A stretch of 28,570 bases of DNA from JADLGL01 sp964611195 (lineage in GTDB: Bacteria > Pseudomonadota > Alphaproteobacteria > Rhizobiales > Kaistiaceae). Shown piece by piece: positions 1-8,217 of this stretch. The stretch is taken from positions 1 to 28,570 of the forward strand of contig CAZSXA010000007.1 of NCBI GenBank assembly GCA_964611195.1. Direction: 5' to 3'. Made by a program: the position numbers and the translations under genes. The notes beneath the pieces were generated by a model. It saw nothing but the letters and a program-made list of their open reading frames with translations, did no database searches and was not told where the DNA came from. Within the stretch, counting starts at the first letter, position 1, and each line of letters opens with the position of its first letter.

Positions 1-1484
1 TCTACGACGTCTCGGGACCGCGCACGATCAACGTCGGCAACCTGTCTCAGGACGCCTCGATCGGCGCCTATATCGACGTCGACGAGATGCTGCACAAGCA
101 CTTCGCCGTGCTCGGCACCACCGGCGTCGGCAAGTCGAGCGGCGTTGCGCTGATCATGCGCGAAATCCTTCGCGCTCGGCCGAAGCAGCGCATCTTCATG
201 ATCGACCCGCACAACGAGTATGGCGCCTGTTTCGAAGACAAGGCGAACGTGCTGACGCCGAACAATCTGAAACTGCCGCACTGGCTCTTCAACTTCGAAG
301 AGATCGTCGACGTCGTGTTTCGCGCACGTCCGGGGGTCGACGAGGAGGTCGCGGTCCTCGCCCGAGCCATCAGCGAGGCGAAGAACCGCTTCGCCGACGA
401 ACGCGATCCGACACGGCCGAGGCTCCGCAAGGCCGGCACCACCGGTCCGGGCTATACGGTCGATACGCCGGTGCCCTACCGCATGTCAGACGTCGTTGGA
501 CTCATCGACGCGGAGATGGGCCGGCTCGAGAACAAGTCGCAGTTCTCCGTTTATCAGCGGCTGCTGACCCGCATCGACACGGTGTCGAACGACCCGCGCT
601 ACCGCTTCATGTTCCACAACGCCAATGTCGGCGGCGACACGATGGTCGAAGTGCTGTCGGAGCTCTTCAATCTCCATGACGGCACCGGCCCTGTGTCGGT
701 GATGCAGCTCGCCGGCTTCCCGGCCGAGGTCGTCGACTCGCTTGTCTCGGTGCTGTGCCGGATGGCCTTCGAGCTCGGCCTGTGGAGCGGCGGCGCGATC
801 CCGGTTCTGATCGTCTGCGAAGAAGCGCACCGCTATGCGCCGGCAGACAAGTCGATCGGTTTCGGACCGACCAAGAAGGCGGTCTCGCGGATCGCCAAGG
901 AAGGCCGCAAATACGGGGTGTATCTCGGGCTCATCACCCAGCGCCCGGCGGAACTGGACGCCACCATCGTTTCGCAGTGCTCAACGCTCTTCGCCATGCG
1001 CATGGCCAACGACAAGGACCAGGAGATCGTCCGATCGGCGGTGTCGGATGCGGCTGCCGGTCTCTTGGCCTTCGTGCCGGCGCTCGGCACCCGCGAGGTG
1101 TTCGCCTTCGGTGAAGGCGTTGCGCTGCCGACCCGCCTCCGCTTCGGCGAACTGGAATCGCGATACCTGCCGCGTAGCAATACCGGCGTCGAAGGCTACG
1201 ACCCGGAGCGGCGGATTGACGATGAGTTGATCGCCGGAGTCATCGACCGCTGGCGGAAGTCGTCGATGAGCCGGGCGCGCGTCGCCAATGACGAACTCGA
1301 GCCGGCCGAAGGCGAGAGCCACACCGCGCCCGACAAGCACGGGGCGGCGCAGGAACGCGCACCCGAGCCGATGCAGCGCCCGGAGAAGCCGCCGCGCCCG
1401 CACTCCGAAGAGCCAGTTCGCCCGGACAGCGGCAGCGAAGCCGATCTCCTGATCGGGCGTATCCGCCGGCAGTCGCAATTGTGA
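1..1484 (+). CDS. HerA/DUF87-type ATP-binding protein (5' partial)
   Basis: The reading frame is open from the left edge (first full codon at base 3), so the N-terminus lies outside the window and the ATG at 87 is an internal methionine. A Walker A motif, GTTGVGKSS, is encoded at about 114-140. A Walker B-like stretch with paired acids, LIVCEEAHRY, is encoded near 805-835. Together with the segment matching an N-terminal HAS-barrel end and the long ATPase core, this is the pattern of HerA/FtsK-superfamily proteins of the DUF87 group. HerA in archaea pumps DNA with the NurA nuclease; many bacterial members have no assigned role. No NurA-like gene is visible downstream, and the upstream side cannot be seen. 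The last ~70 residues are a low-complexity Pro/Glu/Arg-rich tail. The family call is firm; the cellular role is unknown. Confidence 0.85.
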   Translation, partial: YDVSGPRTINVGNLSQDASIGAYIDVDEMLHKHFAVLGTTGVGKSSGVALIMREILRARPKQRIFMIDPHNEYGACFEDKANVLTPNNLKLPHWLFNFEEIVDVVFRARPGVDEEVAVLARAISEAKNRFADERDPTRPRLRKAGTTGPGYTVDTPVPYRMSDVVGLIDAEMGRLENKSQFSVYQRLLTRIDTVSNDPRYRFMFHNANVGGDTMVEVLSELFNLHDGTGPVSVMQLAGFPAEVVDSLVSVLCRMAFELGLWSGGAIPVLIVCEEAHRYAPADKSIGFGPTKKAVSRIAKEGRKYGVYLGLITQRPAELDATIVSQCSTLFAMRMANDKDQEIVRSAVSDAAAGLLAFVPALGTREVFAFGEGVALPTRLRFGELESRYLPRSNTGVEGYDPERRIDDELIAGVIDRWRKSSMSRARVANDELEPAEGESHTAPDKHGAAQERAPEPMQRPEKPPRPHSEEPVRPDSGSEADLLIGRIRRQSQL

Positions 1485-1526
1485 CATAGTCCTCGGCGCT
1501 GATGCCTTCCTCCGGAAGCACCTCCC

Positions 1527-2231
1527 ATGCGCCGCCCGTCACCATTCCTCTGGCTCGTCATTGGCGTCTTCGTCGTCGCCTTCATCATGCTGCTGGCACG
1601 CGACAGCGGCATTGCCGGTGTTTCGGACAGCCGCATGATCCAGGCGATCGGGCTGACGGCACTCCTTATCTTCATCGCATCCGGCGTGATTGGCCGGGGA
1701 ATGTTCGGGCGTGCGGTCCGTTACGGCATGATCTGGGTGCTGATCCTCGTCGTGATCCTGGTCGGTTACACCTATCGCGACGAGATCGAGACAGCGGCCG
1801 AGCGCGTGATGGCCGAGGTCTTCCCCGGGGAGACGACGCTTGAAACCGGCGATGACGGCGAGACGGTCATCGTCACGCGGCCGCGGCGCTCGGTGCACTT
1901 CTCGGTCGACACCCTCGTCGACAACGCCCCTGTCGACATGCTTGTCGATACCGGTGCCAGCGTCATCACCCTGACGGTCGAGGACGCGCGGCTGGCCGGC
2001 ATCGAGACGCGTCAGCTCAACTACTCGGTGACGGTCTCCACCGCGAACGGACAGGCGCGTGCGGCGCCCGTGATCCTCGACACAGTGTCGATCGGGCCGA
2101 TCGAACAGCGACGGGTCGTGGCGCTGGTGGCGGAGCCGGGCATGCTCGAGACAAGCCTGCTCGGCTTGAATTTTCTCAACAATCTCAGTAGTTTCACGAT
2201 ATCGGGCAACGAGCTGATCCTGACCCCGTGA
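1527..2231 (+). CDS. Membrane-anchored retropepsin-like aspartic protease (TIGR02281-type)
   Basis: This 234-residue protein has three hydrophobic segments at about 8-24, 37-54 and 66-82. A soluble domain follows, with the catalytic signature DTGAS at 141-145 and hydrophobic residues on both sides, and a C-terminal LLGLNFL motif. That is the layout of clan AA single-domain (retropepsin-like) proteases common in alphaproteobacteria, thought to act as dimers because each chain gives one catalytic Asp. The protease domain probably faces the periplasm (inference). The ATG at 1527 has a Shine-Dalgarno sequence GGAAG at 1514-1518 with 8 nt spacing. It follows the ATPase gene by 42 nt, so they may share a transcript. 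It ends 3 nt from the stop of the convergent permease gene. The substrate is unknown. Confidence 0.85.
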   Translation: MRRPSPFLWLVIGVFVVAFIMLLARDSGIAGVSDSRMIQAIGLTALLIFIASGVIGRGMFGRAVRYGMIWVLILVVILVGYTYRDEIETAAERVMAEVFPGETTLETGDDGETVIVTRPRRSVHFSVDTLVDNAPVDMLVDTGASVITLTVEDARLAGIETRQLNYSVTVSTANGQARAAPVILDTVSIGPIEQRRVVALVAEPGMLETSLLGLNFLNNLSSFTISGNELILTP

Positions 2232-2234
2232 CGG

Positions 2235-3065
2235 TCAGCCGATGCTGGTCGCGAAGCGGATCGCCACAGCCAGCAGGAACACCGCGAAGGCAATCTCGAG
2301 AGTCCGGCGGTTGAGGCGATGCGCAACAGCGACGCCGAGCGGAGCGGCGAAGACGCTGGCAGGCACCATGACCGCCCAGGCGATCACGCTGACATAGCCG
2401 AGCGAGCCTTCCGGCAGATCGGGGTGCTGCCATCCGGCGATCACATAGCCGAGGACGGCCGGCACGGAGATCAGCACGCCCAGGCCAGCGGACGTCGCGA
2501 CGGCCTGGAGCATCGGCCGCCCCCACAACGTCATGAAGGCATTGTTCATCGCTCCGCCGCCGATGCCCATAAGGGTCGAGACGAAGCCGATGCCGGCGCC
2601 GACGAGGCTTCGCGCCGGCTCGCCCGGAAGGTCCTCCGCGACCGGCCGGAGCCAGTGCGCGAGGGCAAACCGCGTCGCCATGATGGTGGCGATCACAGCA
2701 AATATGCCGCGAAGGCCTTCACCGTTGATTGCGGAGGCGAGAAGGATTGCCGCGACGACACCGGCGGGAACCGCCCACAGCCACGCCCGCAGAAGTTCCC
2801 GATCGGCGGCGCCACGACGCCGATGTCCAAGATAGGAGCGTATCGAGGTCGGCACGATGATCGCGATCGAGGTGCCGACGGCAAGGTGGGTAGACACGCT
2901 GTCGGCAACGCCCAGCGCGCCGAAGGTCTCGAAGAGCACCGGCACCAGGATTGCCCCGCCGCCGATGCCGAATAGGCCAGCCAGGAAACCGGAGACGACG
3001 CCAGCCCCGAGGAGCGCTGCGGTGTAGCCGAGGAGTTCGCCGAAGGTTGCGTCAGCCAGCCCCAT
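2235..3065 (-). CDS. TauE/SafE family anion permease
   Basis: This is a 276-residue, very hydrophobic protein with about eight membrane segments arranged as two repeats. Each half has the family's glycine-rich turn: GLFGIGGGAILVP near the start and STLMGIGGGAMNNAF in the middle. TauE/SafE (DUF81) proteins export or import sulfite, sulfoacetate and related anions; the substrate here cannot be told from sequence. I chose the ATG at 3065 because the longer frame upstream is Arg/Pro-rich shadow sequence inside dusA. This start lies 7 nt after the dusA stop and has no clear Shine-Dalgarno sequence, so translation is probably coupled to dusA. The stop lies 3 nt from the stop of the convergent protease gene. 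Confidence 0.88.
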   Translation of the reverse strand: MGLADATFGELLGYTAALLGAGVVSGFLAGLFGIGGGAILVPVLFETFGALGVADSVSTHLAVGTSIAIIVPTSIRSYLGHRRRGAADRELLRAWLWAVPAGVVAAILLASAINGEGLRGIFAVIATIMATRFALAHWLRPVAEDLPGEPARSLVGAGIGFVSTLMGIGGGAMNNAFMTLWGRPMLQAVATSAGLGVLISVPAVLGYVIAGWQHPDLPEGSLGYVSVIAWAVMVPASVFAAPLGVAVAHRLNRRTLEIAFAVFLLAVAIRFATSIG

Positions 3066-3072
3066 CGCCGCA

Positions 3073-4083
3073 TCAGGCGGCGAGAGACGCCCTCGGCGTC
3101 TGCGCCGCCTCCGCCCGTGCGTCGAGGGCGGCGCCGATGATCCAGCCGGCGGCGTCGGGCCGCGAGCCAAGTTCGGTGAGCGCGCGGCGCCAGGCACGGG
3201 CGCCCGGCGAGCCGGCGAAGAGCCCGAGCATGTGACGCGCGATCCTGACCGCCGACGTGCCCCCGCCAACCTCGCGATCGATGTAGTCGGCCATCTGCCG
3301 GGCGACCGTCTCTTCCGATACCGGCGCCTCTTCCGAGCCGTAGATGAGGCCGTCGACGCCGGCGAGCAGGCCGGGATCGTCATACGCCGCCCGTCCAATC
3401 ATCACGCCGTCGACCATCTTCAAGGCGTCGGCGGAGGATTCGAGGTCGGCAATGCCGCCATTGACGCCGATGAAGGTGTCCGGAAAACGCTGCTTCAGTT
3501 GCGCGACGCGGGCGTGATCGAGCGGCGGAACGGTGCGGTTCTGCTTCGGGTTGAGCCCCTGAAGCCAGGCCTTGCGCGCATGGACCCAGAGCCCCGCCGC
3601 ACCGGCTGCCACAACGCGATCGGCGAACGCGTCGAGGGTCGCCTCGGTGTCCTGATCGTCGACGCCGAGACGGCATTTCACCGTGACCGGCACCGAAACG
3701 ACCGCGCGCATGGCAGCCACGCAGTCGGCAACGAGATCGGGGCGAAGCATCAGGCAGGCGCCGAACGACCCGGATTTCACGCGATCCGACGGGCAACCGA
3801 CATTAAGATTGATCTCGTCATAGCCGAGATCGGCACCGATGACCGCCGCCTCGGCGAGTTGTCTCGGGTCGGCGCCGCCTAACTGAAGCGCGACCGGATG
3901 CTCGGACACATCATAGGCGAGCAACCGCCGGCGATCGCCATGAACGACCGCGGCCGCCGTCACCATCTCGGAAAAAAGCAACGCCCTGCCCGTCAGCAGG
4001 CGATGGAAATAGCGGCAGTGCCGGTCGGTCCGATCCATCATCGGCGCGACGGCGAAGCGGGGAGCCCAATTCATCGGCGTCAC
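3073..4083 (-). CDS. dusA: tRNA-dihydrouridine synthase A
   Basis: This enzyme reduces uridine to dihydrouridine in the D-loop of tRNA using FMN and NADPH; DusA acts at positions 20/20a in E. coli (family knowledge). The 336 residues match the usual length. The N-terminus carries the flavin-binding motif RFAVAPMMDRTDRH. The catalytic cysteine sits in INLNVGCPSDRV (Cys97), followed by KSGSFGACLM, and the phosphate-binding segment reads GVNGGI. I placed the start at GTG 4083 because GGAG lies at 4091-4094 with 7 nt spacing; the ATG three codons later (4074) is the alternative and has no good ribosome site. The longer frame upstream to 4341 has no family similarity. It is divergent from the DUF2333 gene and probably co-transcribed with the permease that follows. 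Confidence 0.93.
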   Translation of the reverse strand: MTPMNWAPRFAVAPMMDRTDRHCRYFHRLLTGRALLFSEMVTAAAVVHGDRRRLLAYDVSEHPVALQLGGADPRQLAEAAVIGADLGYDEINLNVGCPSDRVKSGSFGACLMLRPDLVADCVAAMRAVVSVPVTVKCRLGVDDQDTEATLDAFADRVVAAGAAGLWVHARKAWLQGLNPKQNRTVPPLDHARVAQLKQRFPDTFIGVNGGIADLESSADALKMVDGVMIGRAAYDDPGLLAGVDGLIYGSEEAPVSEETVARQMADYIDREVGGGTSAVRIARHMLGLFAGSPGARAWRRALTELGSRPDAAGWIIGAALDARAEAAQTPRASLAA

Positions 4084-4246
4084 ATGAAGGCTCCGCCATC
4101 GAATGTCCAGTATTCCGCGCCGTCTACGAAGGTCGCGATCCGTGGTCTGCTTTGGGTATTGCCGTCCACCAGGGCGCCCGTTTGCCCGAAAAACTTGAAC
4201 CGAGGCGTCAAGCCCGCCATGTCTCCTCCAGCAATGGCCGCAATGC

Positions 4247-4251
4247 GGAGG
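4247..4251 (+). promoter_or_regulatory. Ribosome binding site fixing a TTG start
   Basis: GGAGG at 4247-4251, within a longer GGAGGGGAG run, lies 7 nt before TTG 4259. It is the strongest Shine-Dalgarno sequence near the 5' end of the DUF2333 gene and supports TTG as its start codon. Confidence 0.7.
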
Positions 4252-4258
4252 GGAGCGA

Positions 4259-5374
4259 TTGGGTAGAGTATTCGACTGGCTGGGCGAGCTGCTCGCAGCG
4301 ATGTGGCGCATCCTCCGCCAACTCCTCAGCTGGGCAGCCATCCCTTTCGTTGCCTTGTGGCGTTTCTACTGGTCGCGCGGGCGCTGGACGAAGATCATCG
4401 TGGCGGCGATCCTCGCGCCGTGGATCATCGGTTCGCTCAACTTCCTCTGGCAGGCGGCGTGGATCCGCGGCTTCGATCCCGACTACCCCCAAACGCTGGG
4501 TATCGAAGCGCGCGCGGCGGCGCCGGGGGTCGAGATCGAAGGAGGCGAAGGCTGCGGCGTCTCCTACATCGTCGAGGCGACGAGCCACCTCATCGACTTC
4601 AACGTCAACGTCAACAACTGGATGTCGAGCAACCCGTTCTACAAGATGGGCTTCCTGCTCCTCATCGACTGGCGCGACACGAAGTTCTTCGACAACAAGG
4701 CAGCGTTCCAGCGCGGCGTGCACCAGGCCGTGCAGCGGACGCTCATCGAACTCGCCGACCGGCTCGGCCGGGTGCGCGGCACGTCCGAGGTCGACCCCGA
4801 TCTCGACACCGCCCGAGGCAACATCCAGGCGGACCAGTACACGTGGGTGCTCAACCCGTTCTCGCCGCGGCCCTTCGGCCCGACGACGCGGTCGCAGGCC
4901 TACTACCGTTCCTCGCTGTCCAATCTCGAATCGTTCCAGGAGCGACTGGCGACGTGCGATGCGAGTTTCGATGTCCGCGCCGACAATCTCCTGCAGTTCC
5001 TCGATCGCGTCGCTTCCGACATTGGATCGACCTCGGCGACGCTGATGGAGCGCGCGGCCAACCACAATGGCGGCTGGTTCGACCCGCGCGCCGACGATCT
5101 TTTCAAGGACGCGCAGGGGCAAATGTACGCCTATTACGGCATCCTCGCCGGGGCGCGCGCCGATTTCGCGGAGATCATCGAGGGGCGCGAGATCGCGACC
5201 CTGTGGGACAACATGATGGACCACATCGAGCAGGCGATCCGGCTCCGCCCGTTCGTCATCTCGAATGGCGCCGAGGACGGGTGGGTCATGCCGAGTCACC
5301 TGACGGCGCTCGGCTTCTATGTCCTCCGTGCGCGTTCGAACATGGTCGAGATCCGCTCCGTGCTTGACCGTTAG
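4259..5374 (+). CDS. DUF2333 family inner-membrane protein
   Basis: This is a 371-residue protein with hydrophobic segments at about 22-37 and 43-65 near the N-terminus, then a long soluble and probably periplasmic part. The conserved DUF2333 features I recognise are the region around SSNPFYKMGFLLLIDWRDT and the aromatic-rich stretch near residues 185-200. The family is found mainly in alpha- and gammaproteobacteria and its function is unknown. It starts at TTG 4259, supported by the GGAGG just upstream. It is divergent from dusA across about 180 nt that must hold promoters for both genes; I could not fix a convincing -35/-10 pair there. PepN follows about 70 nt later on the same strand. Family call likely, function not assignable. 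Confidence 0.8.
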   Translation: MGRVFDWLGELLAAMWRILRQLLSWAAIPFVALWRFYWSRGRWTKIIVAAILAPWIIGSLNFLWQAAWIRGFDPDYPQTLGIEARAAAPGVEIEGGEGCGVSYIVEATSHLIDFNVNVNNWMSSNPFYKMGFLLLIDWRDTKFFDNKAAFQRGVHQAVQRTLIELADRLGRVRGTSEVDPDLDTARGNIQADQYTWVLNPFSPRPFGPTTRSQAYYRSSLSNLESFQERLATCDASFDVRADNLLQFLDRVASDIGSTSATLMERAANHNGGWFDPRADDLFKDAQGQMYAYYGILAGARADFAEIIEGREIATLWDNMMDHIEQAIRLRPFVISNGAEDGWVMPSHLTALGFYVLRARSNMVEIRSVLDR

Positions 5375-5395
5375 GGGTCATCTACGGTTGGTCAG

Positions 5396-5435
5396 CGGTT
5401 TCCCGATGCGCGGTGCCCCCGCCGCGCCGAAACCG
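5396..5435 (+). other. Two-part hairpin in the gap before pepN
   Basis: An outer 7-bp arm pair, CGGTTTC (5396-5402) with GAAACCG (5429-5435), encloses an inner 6-bp pair, GCGCGG (5408-5413) with CCGCGC (5422-5427). The loop is 8 nt, with unequal bulges of 5 and 1 nt. No T-run follows on either strand, so it is not a standard intrinsic terminator. It sits immediately upstream of the pepN start and may be a structured leader or an intercistronic processing or stability element. Confidence 0.35.
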
Positions 5436-5440
5436 GCGAG

Positions 5441-8083
5441 TTGAAACACGTGAAGACCGATGCTGCCCCGACACGGCTTGAGGACTACCGCGAGCCGTCT
5501 TTCCTGATCGATGACGTCGAGCTCGACTTTCGGCTCCACCCGACCGAGACGTGGCTCACCGCAAAACTGACACTGCGCCGCCGCGAAGGAGCGGACGGGC
5601 CGCTTGTTCTCGATGGCGACGCGCTTCGCCTCGTCGGTCTGACGATGAACGGCGTTCCGCTCGGGAGCACCGAGTACGAGGCGACACCGGAGCGGCTCAC
5701 GGTTCATCAGCCTCCGGACGGCCCCTTCACGCTCGAGGTCGAGACCGAGATCGACCCATCCTCCAACACCGAGCTGATGGGCCTCTTCCGCTCCACCGGC
5801 ACCTACTGCACGCAGTGCGAGCCCGAAGGCTTCCGGCGGATGACCTATTTCCTCGACCGCCCCGACGTCCTTTCGGTCTACACGACGCGGATCGAAGCGG
5901 ACCGCGAGGCCGCGCCGGTGCTTCTTTCCAACGGCAATCTCGTCGAGCAGGGCGAGCTCGACAACGGGCGGCATTTCGCGGTGTGGCACGACCCGTTCCG
6001 CAAGCCGTCCTACCTGTTTGCGCTCGTCGCCGGCGACCTCGGCGCGATCCACGACACCTTCACCACGCAGTCGGGGCGGGAAGTGCGGCTCGCGATCTAT
6101 TGCGAGCACGGCAAGGAGGAGCGCTGTCGCTACGCGATGGACTCGCTGAAGCGCGCGATGCGCTGGGACGAGGAGGTGTTCGGGCGCGAATACGATCTCG
6201 CCGTCTTCAACATCGTCGCCGTTTCGGACTTCAACATGGGCGCGATGGAGAACAAGGGGCTCAACGTCTTCAACGACCGCTTCATTCTCGCCGACCCCGA
6301 CACCGCCACGGACGCCGACTACAACCACATCGAGGCGGTGGTCGCGCACGAGTATTTCCACAACTGGACCGGCAACCGCATCACCTGCCGCGACTGGTTC
6401 CAGCTCTGCCTCAAGGAAGGGCTGACCGTCTTTCGCGATCAGGAATTCTCGTCCGACATGCTGTCGCGGGCGGTGAAACGGATCGACGATGTCCGCACGT
6501 TGAAGTCACGCCAGTTCGCCGAGGATGGCGGCCCCCTCGCCCATCCGGTCCGCCCGGAACTCTATAACGAAATCAATAACTTCTATACCACGACCGTCTA
6601 CGAGAAGGGCGCGGAGCTGGTGCGGATGTTGGCAACGCTGCTCGGCCCCGACGGCTTCCGCAAGGGCATGGACCTCTATTTCGAGCGCCATGACGGCGAC
6701 GCGGCGACGGTCGAGGATTTCCTCGCTTCGTTCGCCGACGCGACCGGGACCGACCTCACGCAGTTCCAGCGCTGGTATTCGCAGGCGGGCACGCCGGAGA
6801 TCGTCGCCAAGGACAGCTACGACGCGGCTGCGCGGCGCTACACGCTGTCGCTCGCGCAGTCGACGCCGGCAACGCCTGGGCAGACGACGAAGAAGCCCGT
6901 GCACATCCCGGTGCGGTTCGGGCTGGTCGGCGGCAATGGCGGCGACCTCGGCTACGACGAAGTCAACGGCGCGACCGTCACCGGCGATGTCATCCATCTG
7001 ACCGAGGCGAACCACACGGTCGTGTTTGAAGGCGTCTCGGAGAAGCCCGTGCCGTCGCTGCTGCGCGGATTCTCGGCACCGGTGAGGCTGTCGATGGACC
7101 TCGCCGACGAGAACCTCGCCTTTCTGCTGCGCGCCGACAGCGATTCCTTCAATCGCTGGCAGGCCGCGCAGTCGCTTCTGACGAAGGCGCTTATCAACGG
7201 AACCGGCGCGGTGCGCGGCGGCGAGACGCCGGAGTTCGACGTCGGACTGGTTCGCGCGCTCGGCGAGGCCGTGACGAACGCCGATCTCGACCCCGCGCTA
7301 CGGGCGCAGATTCTTGCACTGCCTGGCGAGGCAGAGATCGCCCGCGAGATCGGCAAGAACGTCGATCCCGATGCGATCGCAGAATCGCGGAAGACGCTTC
7401 GCACCGCCATCGGGCGAGACCTCGGCAGCGAGCTGCAGACGCTCTACGACGAGCTCGCCGATCAGGATCCCTACAGCCCGACAGCCGAAGCGCAGGGACG
7501 ACGCGCGCTCCGCAACGCAGCGCTCGACATCCTCGTGGCGGCCGACACCAACGCGAACGCGGCCCTCGCCTTCACGCAGTTCGCGACCGCGGACAACATG
7601 ACGGACCTGATGGCGGCGCTGATAGCTCTCAATCCGACTGAAGCGCCCGAGCGCGAGGCCGCGCTCTCGACCTTCCGCGAGCGCTTCAAGTCCGTCCCGC
7701 TCGTGCTCGACAAATGGCTGGCGCTCGAGGCCATAGCGGCCTCGCCCGATACGGTCGCGCGCGTGCAGGCGTTGCAGAGCGACCCAGCGTTCTCGATCGA
7801 GAACCCCAACCGCGTTCGTGCGCTCATCGGCAGCTTCGCCGCCGGCAATCAGACGCAGTTCAACCGCGCCGATGGCGCCGGCTTCGATCTCCTCGCGGAC
7901 GTCATCCTCACGCTTGACAAACGGAACCCGCAGACGGCGGCAAGGCTGCTGACTGCGTTCCGTTCCTGGCGTGCGCTCGAACCCCAGCGCCGTGGGGCGG
8001 CGGAGCGAACACTGCAACGGATCGCAGCGACGAAGCCCCTGTCGACCGACGTTCAGGACATCATCACACGCATGCTTGCCTGA
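5441..8083 (+). CDS. pepN: Aminopeptidase N (M1 family zinc metallopeptidase)
   Basis: PepN is a cytoplasmic zinc enzyme that removes N-terminal residues from peptides late in protein breakdown. The 880-residue length fits the E. coli-type family. The substrate-binding GAMEN motif is at 267-271. The zinc ligands are in HEYFH at 303-307 and at Glu326 in KEGLTV, exactly the HEXXH-X18-E spacing. The C-terminal half is the helical DUF3458 region typical of PepN. The start is uncertain: TTG 5441 gives MKHVKTDAAP, while the in-frame GTG at 5450 would remove three residues. Only a weak GAG lies upstream of either. A hairpin fills most of the gap after the DUF2333 gene. No key residue is missing. Confidence 0.95.
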   Translation: MKHVKTDAAPTRLEDYREPSFLIDDVELDFRLHPTETWLTAKLTLRRREGADGPLVLDGDALRLVGLTMNGVPLGSTEYEATPERLTVHQPPDGPFTLEVETEIDPSSNTELMGLFRSTGTYCTQCEPEGFRRMTYFLDRPDVLSVYTTRIEADREAAPVLLSNGNLVEQGELDNGRHFAVWHDPFRKPSYLFALVAGDLGAIHDTFTTQSGREVRLAIYCEHGKEERCRYAMDSLKRAMRWDEEVFGREYDLAVFNIVAVSDFNMGAMENKGLNVFNDRFILADPDTATDADYNHIEAVVAHEYFHNWTGNRITCRDWFQLCLKEGLTVFRDQEFSSDMLSRAVKRIDDVRTLKSRQFAEDGGPLAHPVRPELYNEINNFYTTTVYEKGAELVRMLATLLGPDGFRKGMDLYFERHDGDAATVEDFLASFADATGTDLTQFQRWYSQAGTPEIVAKDSYDAAARRYTLSLAQSTPATPGQTTKKPVHIPVRFGLVGGNGGDLGYDEVNGATVTGDVIHLTEANHTVVFEGVSEKPVPSLLRGFSAPVRLSMDLADENLAFLLRADSDSFNRWQAAQSLLTKALINGTGAVRGGETPEFDVGLVRALGEAVTNADLDPALRAQILALPGEAEIAREIGKNVDPDAIAESRKTLRTAIGRDLGSELQTLYDELADQDPYSPTAEAQGRRALRNAALDILVAADTNANAALAFTQFATADNMTDLMAALIALNPTEAPEREAALSTFRERFKSVPLVLDKWLALEAIAASPDTVARVQALQSDPAFSIENPNRVRALIGSFAAGNQTQFNRADGAGFDLLADVILTLDKRNPQTAARLLTAFRSWRALEPQRRGAAERTLQRIAATKPLSTDVQDIITRMLA

Positions 8084-8112
8084 GTTTTCCGGCGCCGGCT
8101 TTTATTGTTACG

Positions 8113-8158
8113 TTAACCATGATTGGCGCTGGACAAGCTGATTCGCGTCGATTCAAAT
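8113..8158 (+). promoter_or_regulatory. Candidate pleC promoter with a CtrA-like half-site
   Basis: In the 134-nt gap between pepN and the PAS kinase, TTAACCAT (8113-8120) matches the 8-base CtrA half-site of alphaproteobacteria. The full TTAA-N7-TTAA site is not present. A possible sigma-70-like pair follows: TGGACA (8130-8135) and TCAAAT (8153-8158) with a 17-nt spacer. Both are weak matches read by eye, in a region clearly richer in A/T than its surroundings. Ahead of this, CCGGCGCCGG (8089-8098) followed by a short T-rich run may aid termination of pepN transcripts, but its stem is too short to call. Confidence 0.35.
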
Positions 8159-8205
8159 GCAAGTGATTCGGGTCGCTGCCCGGACGCCACAACGTCGCAA
8201 AAAGC

Positions 8206-8212
8206 TGAGGGG
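8206..8212 (+). promoter_or_regulatory. Ribosome binding site of the PAS kinase gene
   Basis: A G-rich stretch, GAGGGGG, lies about 5 nt upstream of ATG 8218. It supports that start over the other in-frame possibilities. Confidence 0.65.
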
Positions 8213-8217
8213 GCCAG

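Noticed and set aside
1..1484. A HerA-NurA type or other defence module around the DUF87 ATPase
   Set aside because: The downstream neighbour is an aspartic protease and no nuclease is visible; the upstream side lies outside the window, so a system cannot be claimed.
4075..4258. A defined divergent promoter pair between dusA and the DUF2333 gene
   Set aside because: CTTGA/TCAAG arms occur near 4194-4212, but no convincing -35/-10 set was found on either strand.
8089..8107. CCGGCGCCGG followed by a short T-rich run after pepN, as a terminator
   Set aside because: The palindrome can form only about a 3-bp stem with a 4-nt loop, too weak to call a terminator.
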